A DNA stretch of 64,000 bases from Mesocentrotus franciscanus. Taxonomy: Eukaryota; Echinodermata; Echinoidea; Camarodonta; Strongylocentrotidae. Positions 47,959-59,712 of the stretch are shown one piece after another. Numbering within the stretch: the first letter of the stretch is position 1; every line of letters starts with the position of its first letter. The translations under genes were made by a program, and so were the position numbers. Under the pieces are notes generated by a model that was not told the origin of the DNA, searched no databases, and saw only the letters and a program-made list of their open reading frames with translations. Where the stretch lies: NCBI GenBank assembly GCA_037976565.1, contig CP137686.1, forward strand, positions 1,084,646-1,148,645, written 5' to 3'.

Positions 47959-48494
47959 TTAAAGATACTTTGTCCCTTTTGCAGGCCAAAAAAATGAAAA
48001 GGTTAAATTCCAACGGCATTTGAAAGACAATACTAATTTAGAACTTCCTTAAAAAAGGGGGCTTGAAAATGTCTTTAAGTGGGAAAATAATGACTATTAG
48101 TTGTCAAATCGACTTAGGAGCTATAGAGCCAGTAAGTAATAGTCTGATTTTTCAGACCATTGTACCGAATGGTCGTACGTTTTATGCTGCGCAAAGATTC
48201 AATCAGTTTAATTTTGGCCATTACAAGAAGTGGGTTATTGATGTAGACAAATGCTCATGTAACCTTTACAGCTCATTTTATGTATGTTATTACCAAAGAT
48301 GAAAAGGCCAGTCAGTCACTCAATAGTGTCTGACAGTGAAGTCTAGCAAGTAAACGGGTTTCCTTGCATAATTTGAATATTAGGACACTGCTAACGTTTA
48401 AATTTCACAGATAGGACATACATGACATATTCATAATTCCTGCAAAGTTCTACAGAATTTGATGTTGGCTGCAAAAGGGACATAGTATCTTTAA
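47959..48494 (-). mobile_element. TTAA-type MITE, second family, copy B (inverted)
   Basis: A 536-bp reverse-orientation copy of 46312-46813. Ends are ttaaagatactttgtccctt and (minus strand) ttaaagatactatgtccctt. Shared interior motifs include caaagattcaatcag, gagtgactgactg read on the other strand, and gacactgctaacgtttaaat. Confidence 0.85.
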
Positions 48495-48972
48495 TATTGT
48501 TAAGATGAAACATTCAAAATTTCTGTTAAATATTGTCTTGATCATTAAGAGGTCCTATAGTTGTGTATTTGACATTTTTTGAAGTCTTTTGTGACTCTTT
48601 GCCTTTAAAGGCCACCATATCATTTACTCTGTTGAAACAAGCATTTTATCTATTTACTTTTTGTTGTTGTTCTAAATTTGTGTAAACCACATACTTTACA
48701 TTCCTTTCTTTTTGGTCAAAACAGAAGCATTGAGTTTTCATCTTCATGAAAATGTAGCCTCCTCCTTTTTTGTTTTGTTTTTCATGGATATATTAATCTC
48801 GTTGATGGTTTAACTTATTGGAGTCCAGATATTTGCATTGTTAAATATTCCTTTTTAGCCAGAGGAAAACTTTCTTGTTTATATGCTTGTGTGTAAAGAT
48901 AATCCTTATCTTGTCTCCAGTGTCTCTACCTTGATGATTAGATAGGTCAGTTGGTAATGGATTGACCTCCTG

Positions 48973-49118
48973 AGGGGTGTTTCACAAAACCTGTCATCAG
49001 TGACAAATGACAGTTTTTGTTATTAGCTAGTGAAATCCTTGCTTCTGATTGGTTATCAGCAGATTTGTCACTGATTTTTGTCATTTGTCATTGAAAAAAG
49101 GCTTTGTGAAACACCCCT
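48973..49118. mobile_element. MITE with AGGGGTGTTTCACAAA ends
   Basis: A 146-bp element with inverted ends aggggtgtttcacaaa and tttgtgaaacacccct, and an inner pair around gtgacaaatgaca. Its interior is unrelated to the element at 15464-15761, but the termini are the same, so both were probably mobilised by one transposase. Confidence 0.85.
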
Positions 49119-49319
49119 GTATGTGTCTGTGCTTCCAAACTCAAACAAGGTCTAGGTTAAAGGCAAAGCTCAGTTCTACTATTGGCACAAAAAAGGATGA
49201 TAAATTATTGGCCGTCTCAATGTTTTTTGTTTGCCTTATTATCACACTGGCAATGACACAAGCAGGTTTGCTCTTGAACTTCCAGATATGACACCAACAA
49301 AAAGTTGTTGAAAATGTTT

Positions 49320-49562
49320 GGATTATATTTTGATGCCAGTTGTGTGCAGTCCCATGTGCCTATATTCATGCAGTGCTTTTCACTTGTTTAATGATTTTCA
49401 GTAATATTGAGTCAGTTTAATACCAATCTGACTATGCCAAAATCTCACAATACATAATTAATCAATTTTTAAGACTCTGAATTTATCTTTCCTCAATAAC
49501 TTGCGGGCAACTTTCTTTTACAATGCCTTTGCATGACGGGTACTCAACTTTATATTTGAAGG
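49320..49562. mobile_element. Very old relative of the first TTAA-type MITE family
   Basis: Retains gcagtcccatgtgccta, cagtgctttt, gactatgccaaaatctcacaatac and cttttacaatgcctttgcatga in the family order. Ends are not recognisable. Confidence 0.45.
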
Positions 49563-49967
49563 AAGTAACCTGCTAAGCGGAACCACCCATGTTTATACCA
49601 GTAGAAGGGAATGGGTCTCTGTCTCAACCCATGTACTTGTCATTATATCCTCTCCCTTACACACAAATAAATAGTTTCTTGTTACATTGTATGATAGAGC
49701 AACCCTGACATATATAAGGATATCCTGCAGGAAACAGTAACTATGTCCAAGGAACAAAATAACAAACAGATTTCGATGAGAAGAATACAGTTAGGTGACT
49801 TCAATGGTATTTTTTTTTTTGGGGGGGGGAAGGGGCTCATACACCATCCCAGCAAAGTAAAACAAATTGCCTCACTATAATGAGCAATTGAGATACTACT
49901 AAATACAAATTTGTCTGTATGTGTCACCCTTTGCTTGTCAGTGATTTTTCTTAGACCTGAGGCTCCC

Positions 49968-50025
49968 CCATGCTCCCCCATGCTCACCCCATGCTCCCCA
50001 TGCTCCCCATGCTCCCCCATGCTCC
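49968..50025. repeat. ~9-11-bp minisatellite (ctcccccatg)
   Basis: Six imperfect units of ctccccatg. Confidence 0.9.
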
Positions 50026-50084
50026 TCTGTCAAAGGCTTTCAAAGGAGCCTGTTGGATACACCACATGATAGGGATTTGTTTTA

Positions 50085-50350
50085 TCTTTTAAATATTTAG
50101 AGTACAAACAATCAACATAATTGGTTACAGTGGAACTGATAGTTTTATTGTTTTCTTCAGCTAGCAGAGTAGTCTTTATTGTATAGTGAAATAAAATGTA
50201 TAGATTTATTGCTCCCTTCAATTCATCTTTCAAAGCACACAATTTTATTATACTTACAGTATTTAAAAAAATACAAAGAGTACAAACAACCGGTAAACAC
50301 AATATGCAATGGAATTGAATAGCTTTATTGCTCTCTTCAGCTTATCTGTC
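50085..50350. repeat. Two-copy degenerate repeat (agagtacaaacaa...agctttattg)
   Basis: The block agagtacaaacaa, acaata/acataa, tggaa.tga and tag.tttattg.tctcttcag occurs at about 50097-50160 and 50277-50340, 180 bp apart. Confidence 0.55.
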
Positions 50351-51357
50351 AAGGAATATACATGTCAGTAATGACCTTCAGAAGTTATTGAACACCAGTT
50401 CTCAATGGGTAGATGTAGAGTCTTAATCGGTTGGTATCAGGTGGCAACGATCTATCGGTATCATTCCTAGATCGGCGACATCTGGACCACATCTCATGGG
50501 AATGCCCTCGTTTAAAAGTAGATTGCAGCACGTACCTTAATCAATCGGTTGGTCACTGTACTAGAGCTTCTGGCATGGTCAAGCTGCAGTAGTGTAGTGG
50601 CCAGAGGGGAAGGGGGGGGCGCGCATGACCCCACAAGCTCCATTGAATGGTGTAAAAAAGAGGGAAAGAAAGGGAGATTGGGAAGGAAATGTAAAAGAGG
50701 GTTTGATACTACTTACCCCCCCCCCCATCCCCCCATTCGAGTGCTCCATTTCCTGGAATTTCATTTACCAAGTTAAGGCTGATTTTAGGGGGCATTGAAA
50801 AAGAGGGAAAAGGAAATATAAAAAAAGGAGTAACAGAGAGGGCTAGGAATAGGAAGAAGGAAGATATTTCTAGAAATATATAGCTGTCTAAGTACATTTT
50901 TGTTGTGGCAACATAGATAGAGATTTGCAGACCAAGTTTATTCAACTGAACTGTAAATTTAAGGTAGTGGCGTTTGACAAAAAGCCTAATTATTAGCATT
51001 ATCTTGTCAGTTGCCACAATTATTTAAAAACCAAAAAACAGAAAAACAAACATGTACAATTTTCAAAACGGCCAATAAAGTAATAAGTCTCCTTATTGTG
51101 AATTAAGTGATCAGTAAAGCTTATTCTCTCAGCTTTGAGAGATATATTATTGTAATTATTGATTTAACTGGGGAATGAAATCAATACAATATTTATGACC
51201 TATACGTCGGGCAATTGACAACCAATCCTGTAGATTGAATGAACAGGACGCTTTAATTAAATATACATTGATATGATGGGATCAACTTCGTTTGTGTAAT
51301 TAGTCGTATAATCTCATTAATTTGGATAGTATGATCCATCGATGTACAGTATGCAAG

Positions 51358-51960
51358 GTCAATAGCTAAAGCACAAGTGCGTTGCTACATTTGGTTTTGA
51401 TACAGATTTCCTCTATTAGTGCAATACACATGTACATGTAGGATATTAATCAGTGGTGTAGCTACTCAGGAAAAGGGAGGGGAGGGTGGATGGCAGACAA
51501 AAAAAAAAAAAAAAAGAAAGAATGAAAAGGAGAGTGGTAGTCCTTACATGGAGCAGTATGAAAGGTCACTATAATGCAGCTCAAGTAGGATCTATAGTCA
51601 TTAGTGTAGCTACTTCGGGAAAGGGGGGGGGGATGGGAGAAAAAGAAAATAAAAGAAGAAAAATAGAAAATCGAAATGGACTGAAAATGAGAGGGATATG
51701 AGTAGATGTAATGGGGAGCAGTATGAAAGGTTACTAAGGAAGCACAAGTGCGTTGCTATACTTAGTTAGATCAGGAATTCCTCTCTTGAAATGACTTGAC
51801 TGTAATATGTATTGTCAGTTATGAGGGGGGGGGGCACGTTTAGAGAATAAAAGGAAGAGGATAATGGCTTGCCTTCATCTTCTGCAGTCTAAAAGGTCAA
51901 TAACAAAGCACAAAGACATTGCTATACTTGTTTGAATCAGGATTCCTCCTGTAGATAATA
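51358..51960. repeat. Degenerate tandem repeat, ~190-370-bp units with A and G runs
   Basis: aaagcacaagtgcgttgctac occurs at about 51370 and 51728 and as aaagcacaaagacattgcta at 51905. The block agtgtagctact..ggaaaggg occurs at about 51455 and 51603. gagcagtatgaaaggt occurs at about 51552 and 51716. Confidence 0.7.
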
Positions 51961-51963
51961 CAT

Positions 51964-52060
51964 AATGTCATGGTATAGTGGTTCATTCACTTGACTCTCT
52001 ATCAAAGGGTTGAGGGTTCAAATCCCAGACTGGCACTAACGTCCTTTGGCATGGCATTAG
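51964..52060 (+). mobile_element. tRNA-derived SINE, copy 2
   Basis: A box tggtatagtgg at 51971 and B box ggttcaaatcc at 52015 with normal spacing, followed by ggcactaacgtc as in the SINE at 20982. Stem pairing is poor, so it is not a functional tRNA. The body beyond 52060 is not clearly bounded. Confidence 0.65.
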
Positions 52061-52270
52061 TCAGCTTGCTCAGTATTGTAAGTATCTGTGGAGTGGTTTC
52101 CTGGCTGAAATGATTTTTTAAAAGCTTAAATTGTTTCTCTGAAGCTCAAAATGTTTTTCTTCATTGTTATTCTTTGATTTTGTAGTCCCATAATCATCTC
52201 TCTATCTGATCAGAAAGTGTGATGATAACCATCAATGAATCTTTTGCATCACTGGATTCACTGGTGAGTA

Positions 52271-53180
52271 GGGGCATTTACACTGTCATCCAAATACGCC
52301 AAAAAATGCCAAACCGGAGCCTGACCGCGATGTTTACCAAGGCAACAACGCTTTACCGGCAAACACGCCAAGCCCGAAATATTCCAAAACGAAGTGTGAT
52401 CTTTTGGCATATTTTGGCGTATTTCGCAAGTATAAACGCCGCTCTTGTAAAATCGCGATTTTAGGTCACGTGACTTTAGGAGCGTGGCTCGCTGTCCTTG
52501 AAGCCTATTTGCACAAAGTAAACAACTTGTTTTACGCTGAACCGCTACGAAAGAGTCTCAGCTAAACTGTAAAATCTCGCTTTAGAAACCACCAAATGAA
52601 ATGATTAAAATGTCAAATGGAAGAAGAAGAGTTGTTCTAACTCATAAATATTGCAAAAAGTTGTCAAACCCTATTTTAATATGCGAAAACTGAGCGAAAC
52701 AAAGCGCAATCTTTTTGTATTATTTTATCTGAAAATATTTCAGTATTTTTTATATTTCCTCATTACACCAGATCGATACTTTCGCACGTGATAAATCAAA
52801 GTATATCAAAGCTCTTCCAAATATCTTCTCATAATTCTATGTCCCACGGTTGTTTCGGGAATAAATCGAAGGCAATGTCATCAACGAACCCATGGCGAAA
52901 TATTCACGGAAGCGTATGTAGTCCCATATGTAGAGGTACGTGCGGTAACATGTAGTCCATGTAGTCACACGCACCGCTATACGTGCATGACTGTTGTGCT
53001 GGACTCGCTGTGTATGGATCGAGCATTTTGTATTGGGAAGACCGCGCATGCGCATTACCAACCAAAACACGCCAAAAGATCGCTGAGCAGCTCAGTCGGT
53101 GATGTTTCGGCACAAGTGTAAACGGGTGCACGAAAAATCGCGATTTTTCAAAATGAGGTATTTGACAGTATAAATGCGCC
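52271..53180. mobile_element. 910-bp TA-flanked DNA element
   Basis: Ends ggggcatttacactgtcatc and (minus strand) ggcgcatttatactgtcaaa are inverted repeats, flanked by TA on both sides (52269-52270 and 53181-53182). Near each end lies an atcgcgattt motif and a ccaaaa.gcc/tttggcgta motif. ORFs inside are under 80 codons with no transposase motif, so it is non-autonomous. TA duplications point to the IS630/Tc1-mariner type but other TA users cannot be excluded. Confidence 0.82.
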
Positions 53181-54407
53181 TATTGTTTCAAGTCTTATCC
53201 TGGTTACAGTCAATGTGGTCATCATAAAGGAAGTTGATTTTGGAATAGAGACTGTATTTATCTGTCATTGACCTGTATATCTGTTTTGTTTCTGGATGTT
53301 GCAACGGTTTCCTATCATTGTTTCATTACACGTATTAAGACATTGTGCAATCTTATCAATGAAAGAATAGGACAATTAGACTATCCTAATATGGGCATTG
53401 TGTTTAATACGCCTAATGCAGCCTGTGATTGGTTGGTTTGCTAATAATGCCTCATTGTATATGTATCTAATAGATATACTCCGATCAGTTAAAGAATTGT
53501 TCTTATTCCACTGAATGATATTGCATTTGTATATCGTTGGTTTTGAGCGAGGAGGGCTGCATAATTTAACACCGAGTAAAAGCCTTTATGGATTCAAACG
53601 GACAATATCATGTCATGTATACCGTGAGGAAAGAGGTTTTAGTGATTATATTCATTTGTGCTGCAAGGAAATGCTAGTCATTGATTCTAATGCATTTATC
53701 AGTCTTATGTACTTTCTCTTTTTTCTGATATACATGCAACTATGATTGGCTTAACATGTTGTTTTAATCGACTTAATCAGATGATCATCTTGCCCGATTC
53801 AGTAATTGACAAATTACCTTGTTAGATTTTCCAATTACTGAATACAAGCTGAATATCATTGGCCGTGGAGGGGTTGCTTGGCGATGGGGTTGGTCGGTTG
53901 GTAGGACTGCTTGGTTGACATACTGTTGTTCCAGTTGGGTAAGAGCTCCTTATATTTGACATCTTGAGTGTCATCTTGTACACACTCAGTGAAAGTGCAA
54001 TTCCCTTTTATAAGGGCGCTAAGAAAGAACCCTGCCGCTCATCGCTTGTTTCTTTTCCTCAGTGGAATAACCCTTGAAGTAGGAGCAGGGTGGTAGATGA
54101 AAATTTGATCAGCTCCAGAGACTTCTAGAGATGAAGACAACTTGAAGGGATATAGTTGGATGTATAGCGTGACTTGTGCCATTTAACTAAAGACATGTCC
54201 GTGGAAAATACAGCATGACATGGAATGCTTGGCGCTGATTTCGTTTGGAAAATTTACGCAAGCAAATTTAACATTGCCTCAGCTGGGATGAAACGTTGAG
54301 TTTTGTGTGGAATCGAGAGAAGGAATAACTCAGCGATTGTTTGATCACCAAACGTGACATAGTGATGATATTTTTTCTCCATCTTGTGAAGTGTGGATGC
54401 AGTTGCC

Positions 54408-54494
54408 ATGGAAATGGATTATGATAACAACAGTATGGATGGGCAGAGCCCATCTGATGATAGGTCAGAAATTGAATTGGCATTCGAGAGATGG
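54408..54494 (+). CDS. Candidate first coding exon of an unidentified transcript
   Basis: An ATG in strong Kozak context (gttgccATGG) opens 29 codons, MEMDYDNNSM, DGQSPSDDRS, EIELAFERW, ending at a consensus donor tgg/gtgagt (GT at 54495). The peptide is acidic and hydrophilic with no signal peptide. Upstream about 300 bp is non-repetitive and less AT-rich than most of the intron, with a very short upstream ORF at about 54195. I do not recognise the peptide. It could be an alternative first exon for a CASK short form or the start of a nested gene. An internal exon beginning after gtggatgcag (54402) is also possible. Composition and donor are the only evidence. Confidence 0.4.
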
Positions 54495-55160
54495 GTGAGT
54501 AGGCGACCTTCAACATTTTCACATTCAATCAAATTATCTCCATTCTGAAGGTTAAATAGTTTCCTTTTATTAAGGGAATTGTTTTCTTACCTATGATTAC
54601 AGATAATATGTATAATATGTATAACATGTAGTTCCTTTTTGACAGAAACTCTTTATTGACCGCCATTTTGACTTTGCTTCTCAAGAACACATAGAGAGAT
54701 ATATGTTTCGGGCGTAAACTCTACTAAGTACAGATACACAAAACAGTAACCATTTTTTCTTTTTCTTTTTCTTTCAATAGATATGCTCTTTATTCTTCTT
54801 TTATGTGATTCTGTAATTTTTGTTGATCACTGTTCTATTCTAATCACTTCTTCATTGTATATATTGTTGTTATGTTAATTGATTTTTGATGAAGACAAAG
54901 ACAAATATTCTTTGGAAACCAAATTAGCAACTCTTCCCATCTGTGCAATGTACAACTGCCAATTTCTTACTATGTAATTGGCTAATTAAAGAAGTGAATT
55001 GTCAGTGGAGAGATGATAATTACAAGTTATTGATTGTCTAAATTGTTTTATTTGATCTCTTTGTCTAGACAGAAGACATACTAAATCATTAATTGACATC
55101 TTCATCTGTCTCCTATTCACTCAATTAGAATCATGAGGATAATATGTATACATGTATGTG

Positions 55161-55217
55161 GAAGCAGAAGGATGTTATCTTGTATACTTTAATAGATTTA
55201 ATGCCCTTCTGGTGCTA
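55161..55217. mobile_element. Short palindromic element, copy 4
   Basis: gaagcagaaggatgtta and taatgcccttctggtgc ends, about 57 bp. Confidence 0.6.
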
Positions 55218-56914
55218 ATCAGATATATTGAACGTCCATTGATATATTCCACTTAATTCTTTAATAATTCATTTATTCTTGGTAATATTATACCAGGTGA
55301 TGTCCTTTTGGCTCTTGCAAGACGATGTAATGACTAATGTACCATGCTTTATTAGAGTAATAGACAATAACAATTATAAATATATCTCACTAATGTATGT
55401 CATTATAATTAGGAAATTTCAAACATACCAATCTGTTTGACTTCACTGGAGTTGAACATAAATGCCCAGTTTTTCCCTGAGTCTATTAACTGTGGGTGAT
55501 TCTAAACTCAAGTATACCTTCAGCATGTATACAGCTACTAATTGTATCCCACAATATTGAACCTGGAATTTATGTTTTTGTTTAAACCTGTGAGAAAAGA
55601 ATGAGATAATTTCAGAGCCTCTGTTTTTTTAAAATAATTTAGTATATTTATTTGTTTTTGTGTGTGGTAGGAAGCTAGCAGTTTATAGTATACACATTGA
55701 TGTATTTCTTGAGGTATGCAGCAGTTTCAGGTTTCAAAAAATATGACCAAGATTTGACCTAGTCAAATAGATTTGAAGGATGACCATTAGAATGATATTC
55801 AAATAAACTACATTCCAATGAAATGTATTTCTTATGTATTATAATCAGAAATATTTAGCCATCAAATCACATCCTCACGCACCTTCTGGGAATATTAATG
55901 GAAAAGAAAGGATCTTTGTAAAGCATTTTGACTTGTTGTGAGGGCAAGGTGAAATAAGACATGATTATTGAGCAGTTCACGCTTGAGCGATCACCGCATC
56001 ATCCCTTCTCCAAAAATACCTGATGCTCTCTCTCTCTGGTCGCCTCCAAGCGGGAAGCGCTAGCTTGTTCGTCCGCTTCTCCAAATCGACCATGTTTTGT
56101 CGGGTTCGGAGGAGAGGGGGATCGATTGAGTCATTCTCTTCATAGAGGAGGATCCACTCATCTGTAAATACTTGGATGGTAATTCTAGAGGTGATGGAAA
56201 TAAATTAAACCTTTCTTCTCTCTCTCTAGACACGCAGGCTGATCTGTGTAGAGGTGAACATTGTGAATGTATGGAGCCTGTGTCTGTTTGCCGCTGTCTG
56301 AGATTGTTCTAAACTGTAATGAAAATATTCAATATTCCTGAACGGGATATTTGTTCTGATGATAGCAAAATAAAAACCTCACAAAATCTGAAAACATTTA
56401 AAATGAATGGAATAATGCAAGTAAACTATATCTGTCCAAACAGTCTGATTAAAATGTGTACTATCGAGTAGGATGATTCCCTGCCAGAAAAAAAGCAAGA
56501 AAAAGATTGGAGTATTAGTTCTTGGACAATTTTCTTGATGCACCTCCTCTAGATTATTTGCTATATTGTATTTATTTCAACAAATATCCCGCAGTTACCT
56601 TAAAAACTGTCAGGCAGATTATTATCGCTGTTTGTGGGTTATTGCCACTGATGTCCTTGTGAAGTGCAAAAGTTTTCTAAAACTTGAAATTTAAATAATT
56701 CTGTGCTTGTAAAATGTTGTCAGGTGTGTCTTGTTCATGATTTTGTGTTTGTTATTGAAAATACCAAGGATGATTATAAACATCAAAGATCTAGAAATAG
56801 AAAAAAGTGCATTACCAACTTTAAGTGAGACCAAATGTTTTATTCACATGGTCTCTCCCTGTGTTCAGATTACCAGAATTCATTGTTTAGCCGTATGATT
56901 GTTCCTTAAATATG

Positions 56915-57240
56915 TCTAGTCTAAACGTTGTATAAAGAAACGTCGTACAGAATCGTTGTATAGCGAAATGCCTCTTCAAAGTTCAAGCATCGTTTTGAAC
57001 AAAAACTTGATGAAAAATCAGGTTCCCGCTCTAGTCTGAACGTCCTTTCGCACGAAAATCGTAACAATGGGCGGGGCTTATCGGGAGCACTCACTGGAGA
57101 TTGGCCAGCTGTCATGTCAGCTGACCTCTTCAAAATTAATTGCCTTATGTTGTTTTCTAGTCTGTACCCTCCTTTCACTATACAGTGATTCTTTATACGA
57201 CGTTTCATATAAATTACCTCTAGTCTGAACATGCTTTATG
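56915..57240. repeat. Dispersed repeat, copy 3 (inverted core relative to 505 and 24390)
   Basis: Contains gtataaagaaacgtcgta near the left and the inverted atacgacgtttcatat near the right, with tatagcgaaa and its inverted form ttcactata next to them, so it has imperfect inverted ends of about 35 bp. tctagtctgaac-type motifs occur four times in direct orientation. ggcggggcttat and gtcatgtcagctgac match the other copies on the opposite strand. Confidence 0.65.
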
Positions 57241-57639
57241 TTTGTGATGGACCAGATTCCTATCCTCTTCTCGATAATAAAAAATCCTTGAAATGTAGCC
57301 TACTTGTATCGACCCACTTACATCATCCGATCCCACCCATGACACGCCCCCTCCAACATCTATTGTTCTATTGTTTCATACCTTTGCAATTTCCTTATCC
57401 CAATGTGTTTATGTAGTCTATGTATTGTATACTTCACATGGCAGATTGGCTAAAACCAGGGTCATAATCATTTGGACTTTGTATCCTTCACTCAGTTTAG
57501 GCCTACATTGCATTATTATCAAATGTCAAAGTTATCTCTTTTTTCCTTCCTTTGAAATATTCTCACACAAACGCCCCTGAATAGTCTTGGAGTCAATCTA
57601 ACCATTTTCACTAGTTCTAGTTTCTGTGTGACTTTATGA

Positions 57640-57905
57640 ACAATCTGTGGAAAGCAAAGATGGCATTCTTCACTCTTTGTTAATGATTAATGCCCTTATG
57701 ACTCTCAGCAGACAATATTTGTTGTTGTTGAGAGCCAGAAGGGTGTTATCTCTGTGTTCAATGTTTTCTTCCCATGTGTTTATACTCCTCTGCCTCCTAG
57801 CAGACAATATTGCTTGCATGGAACCAGAAGGGCATTCATTCTGTATATTAGTGCCCTTCTAACTCTCAGCGGATATAGTGAGAGTCAGAAAATCTGTATA
57901 ACATG
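57640..57905. repeat. Cluster of short palindromic elements, copies 5-7
   Basis: Three successive units with agccagaagggtg, gaaccagaagggcattca or attaatgcccttatgactctc ends and a repeated ctcagcagacaatatt spacer. This suggests nested or tandem insertion of the family. Confidence 0.6.
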
Positions 57906-59608
57906 ATATGCTTCACTACCCCTTCTCTTACTAGTTACTACTCTCAGTATTGTGTGCTTTTGAGAAACAAAAGGATATAAGTCTAGATGTAAAGTTATAG
58001 GACTTCAAATCCCTTTTCCCTCTCAGCAGATGAAATATTAGGCCTAGGTCAAGATGTCTGCAAGGAGTGTGAGAACTGAGAAATGTCTTGTATATAATGT
58101 TACACTGTAGCTAAGAGTGTACAGGAATGAGCTTACCCAGATTGTTGAAGTGGAAGTATAGATGTCTTCATCAAACCATTACCAGCATATCATCATAGCT
58201 ACATTACCTGTAGGTCACTTTGAGCAATGATCATAGCACTTGTAATTGATCTTGTAGATGAAGTAAAAAAGAAGAAGAAGTGGATTGGGGGAGGTATTAA
58301 TAAGCTTAAACATATGGCATCTGCTGTACGTGGGAGGGGAAAAGTGAACTGTAAACCTCAGATCTCCCCTTCTGGTTTAACTGATTGGGATGTGCAGGTG
58401 TGGTGACTCTTCTCTACGAGTCTCCTTAAGAAATTAGCATAAACACCAAAGGAAGAGGCAAAAAGGGGAGGGGGGGGGGAATAAAAAAAAGTTTTTAAAA
58501 AACAGTGACAGAGAACAATAACATGGACGAAACAGACTATGTAAATTCTTTTTTTGTTTTTGATGTGGGAGGGAAGTCATGGAACGGCTCATTCTCCCCA
58601 TATAGATATGCCTATACCCTTTACCCTATGGTCATATATCTCCTTCATAATATACAAGGACCTTGTACTAGCTCCTTCTTGAGCTGTGCCACATGACTCA
58701 TATATGAAACACATTCACCTCAAAGTAAAACACCAAATTAATGAAAGCTGTTGAAAATTCCTGAACTAATTTGTGCCGTATATTCACAGGTTTCCCAGGT
58801 AGTCATTCTGTGGTAACCATGGTAACCCAACAATGTAAACATCCATTGTGATGGGTTGTGTTTTAGTAGCCTCGCCTCCAGCCATCTCTTATTGATTTGT
58901 TAGAGCTCATCTGGTGTGGGGGTATTTTCTATGCAAACATTCTGAGATGATACGATGGGGTGAGATACGGCTCGCTGGCTCGCTGGCGTGAAGTTGACCA
59001 TGGACTGAAAGGGGTTTGGTAGCTAGCTCTCCTAATCAAATAAAATGTGTGGATATGGACAGATGTTGGAAAGATAAACAATTCTAAAGATAGGTTTGAT
59101 GAATTGAGCATTGGAGCTTGCCAGGAAGGTGAGTGGTCATCTCAGACATTTTGGAGTTTGGGAAGAGGTTAAAGCACTTTTAAATAATAGAATCTTTACT
59201 GTTGGTAATGATTCAAGATTTTAAAAAAATAATAACCCAATATGATTATAAAAACAGTGGTGTTAAGAATAAACACAGAAATAAGGCCCTTCTAGCAATC
59301 ATTAGATAATATCATCTTGAGCTCTGATCGTCATTGAAATAACTTTGTTACAAAAAAACTGTATGAGCCAAACAGATTTGATTGATAGTGTATTAAAGCT
59401 GAGTTATAAGCAAATAAATTATGAAATTCAGTTCTATTAGGACTGTGATATATTACACAGTCCCTTATATCTATATTTTTGTTGGTCAGCTATCCAAAGT
59501 AGATGTCAAGTTATCTTTGAAATGTATGTCATATCCTATTTGACCACTGGTTCATTTCTTGTACTCTATTTTACAGGGGTGTTAGATTTCAGACCCTGGC
59601 ACCTCCCC

Positions 59609-59712
59609 GTTTCAGGTCGTTGCAGGTCGTTTCAGGTCGTTTCAGACTGTTTCAAACCGTTTTAGGCCGTTTCAGGCCGTTTCAGGTCGTTTCAGGCCGT
59701 TTCAGGTCTTCA
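59609..59712. repeat. 10-bp minisatellite (gtttcaggyc)
   Basis: Ten units of cgtttcaggt/c with single-base variants. Strict 10-bp period, close to one helical turn. Confidence 0.93.

Noticed and set aside
52904..53131. Short ORFs in the 910-bp TA-flanked element as a transposase relic
   Set aside because: No catalytic-domain motif is recognisable in either strand; length and composition fit chance.
54268..54528. 86-codon minus-strand ORF over the candidate first exon
   Set aside because: Shadow of the + strand open frame with no start context or splice support.
59100..59136. Non-coding first exon ending at caggaag/gtgagt
   Set aside because: A good donor, but no open frame, no defined start and no supporting acceptor or promoter; one isolated donor match is expected by chance.
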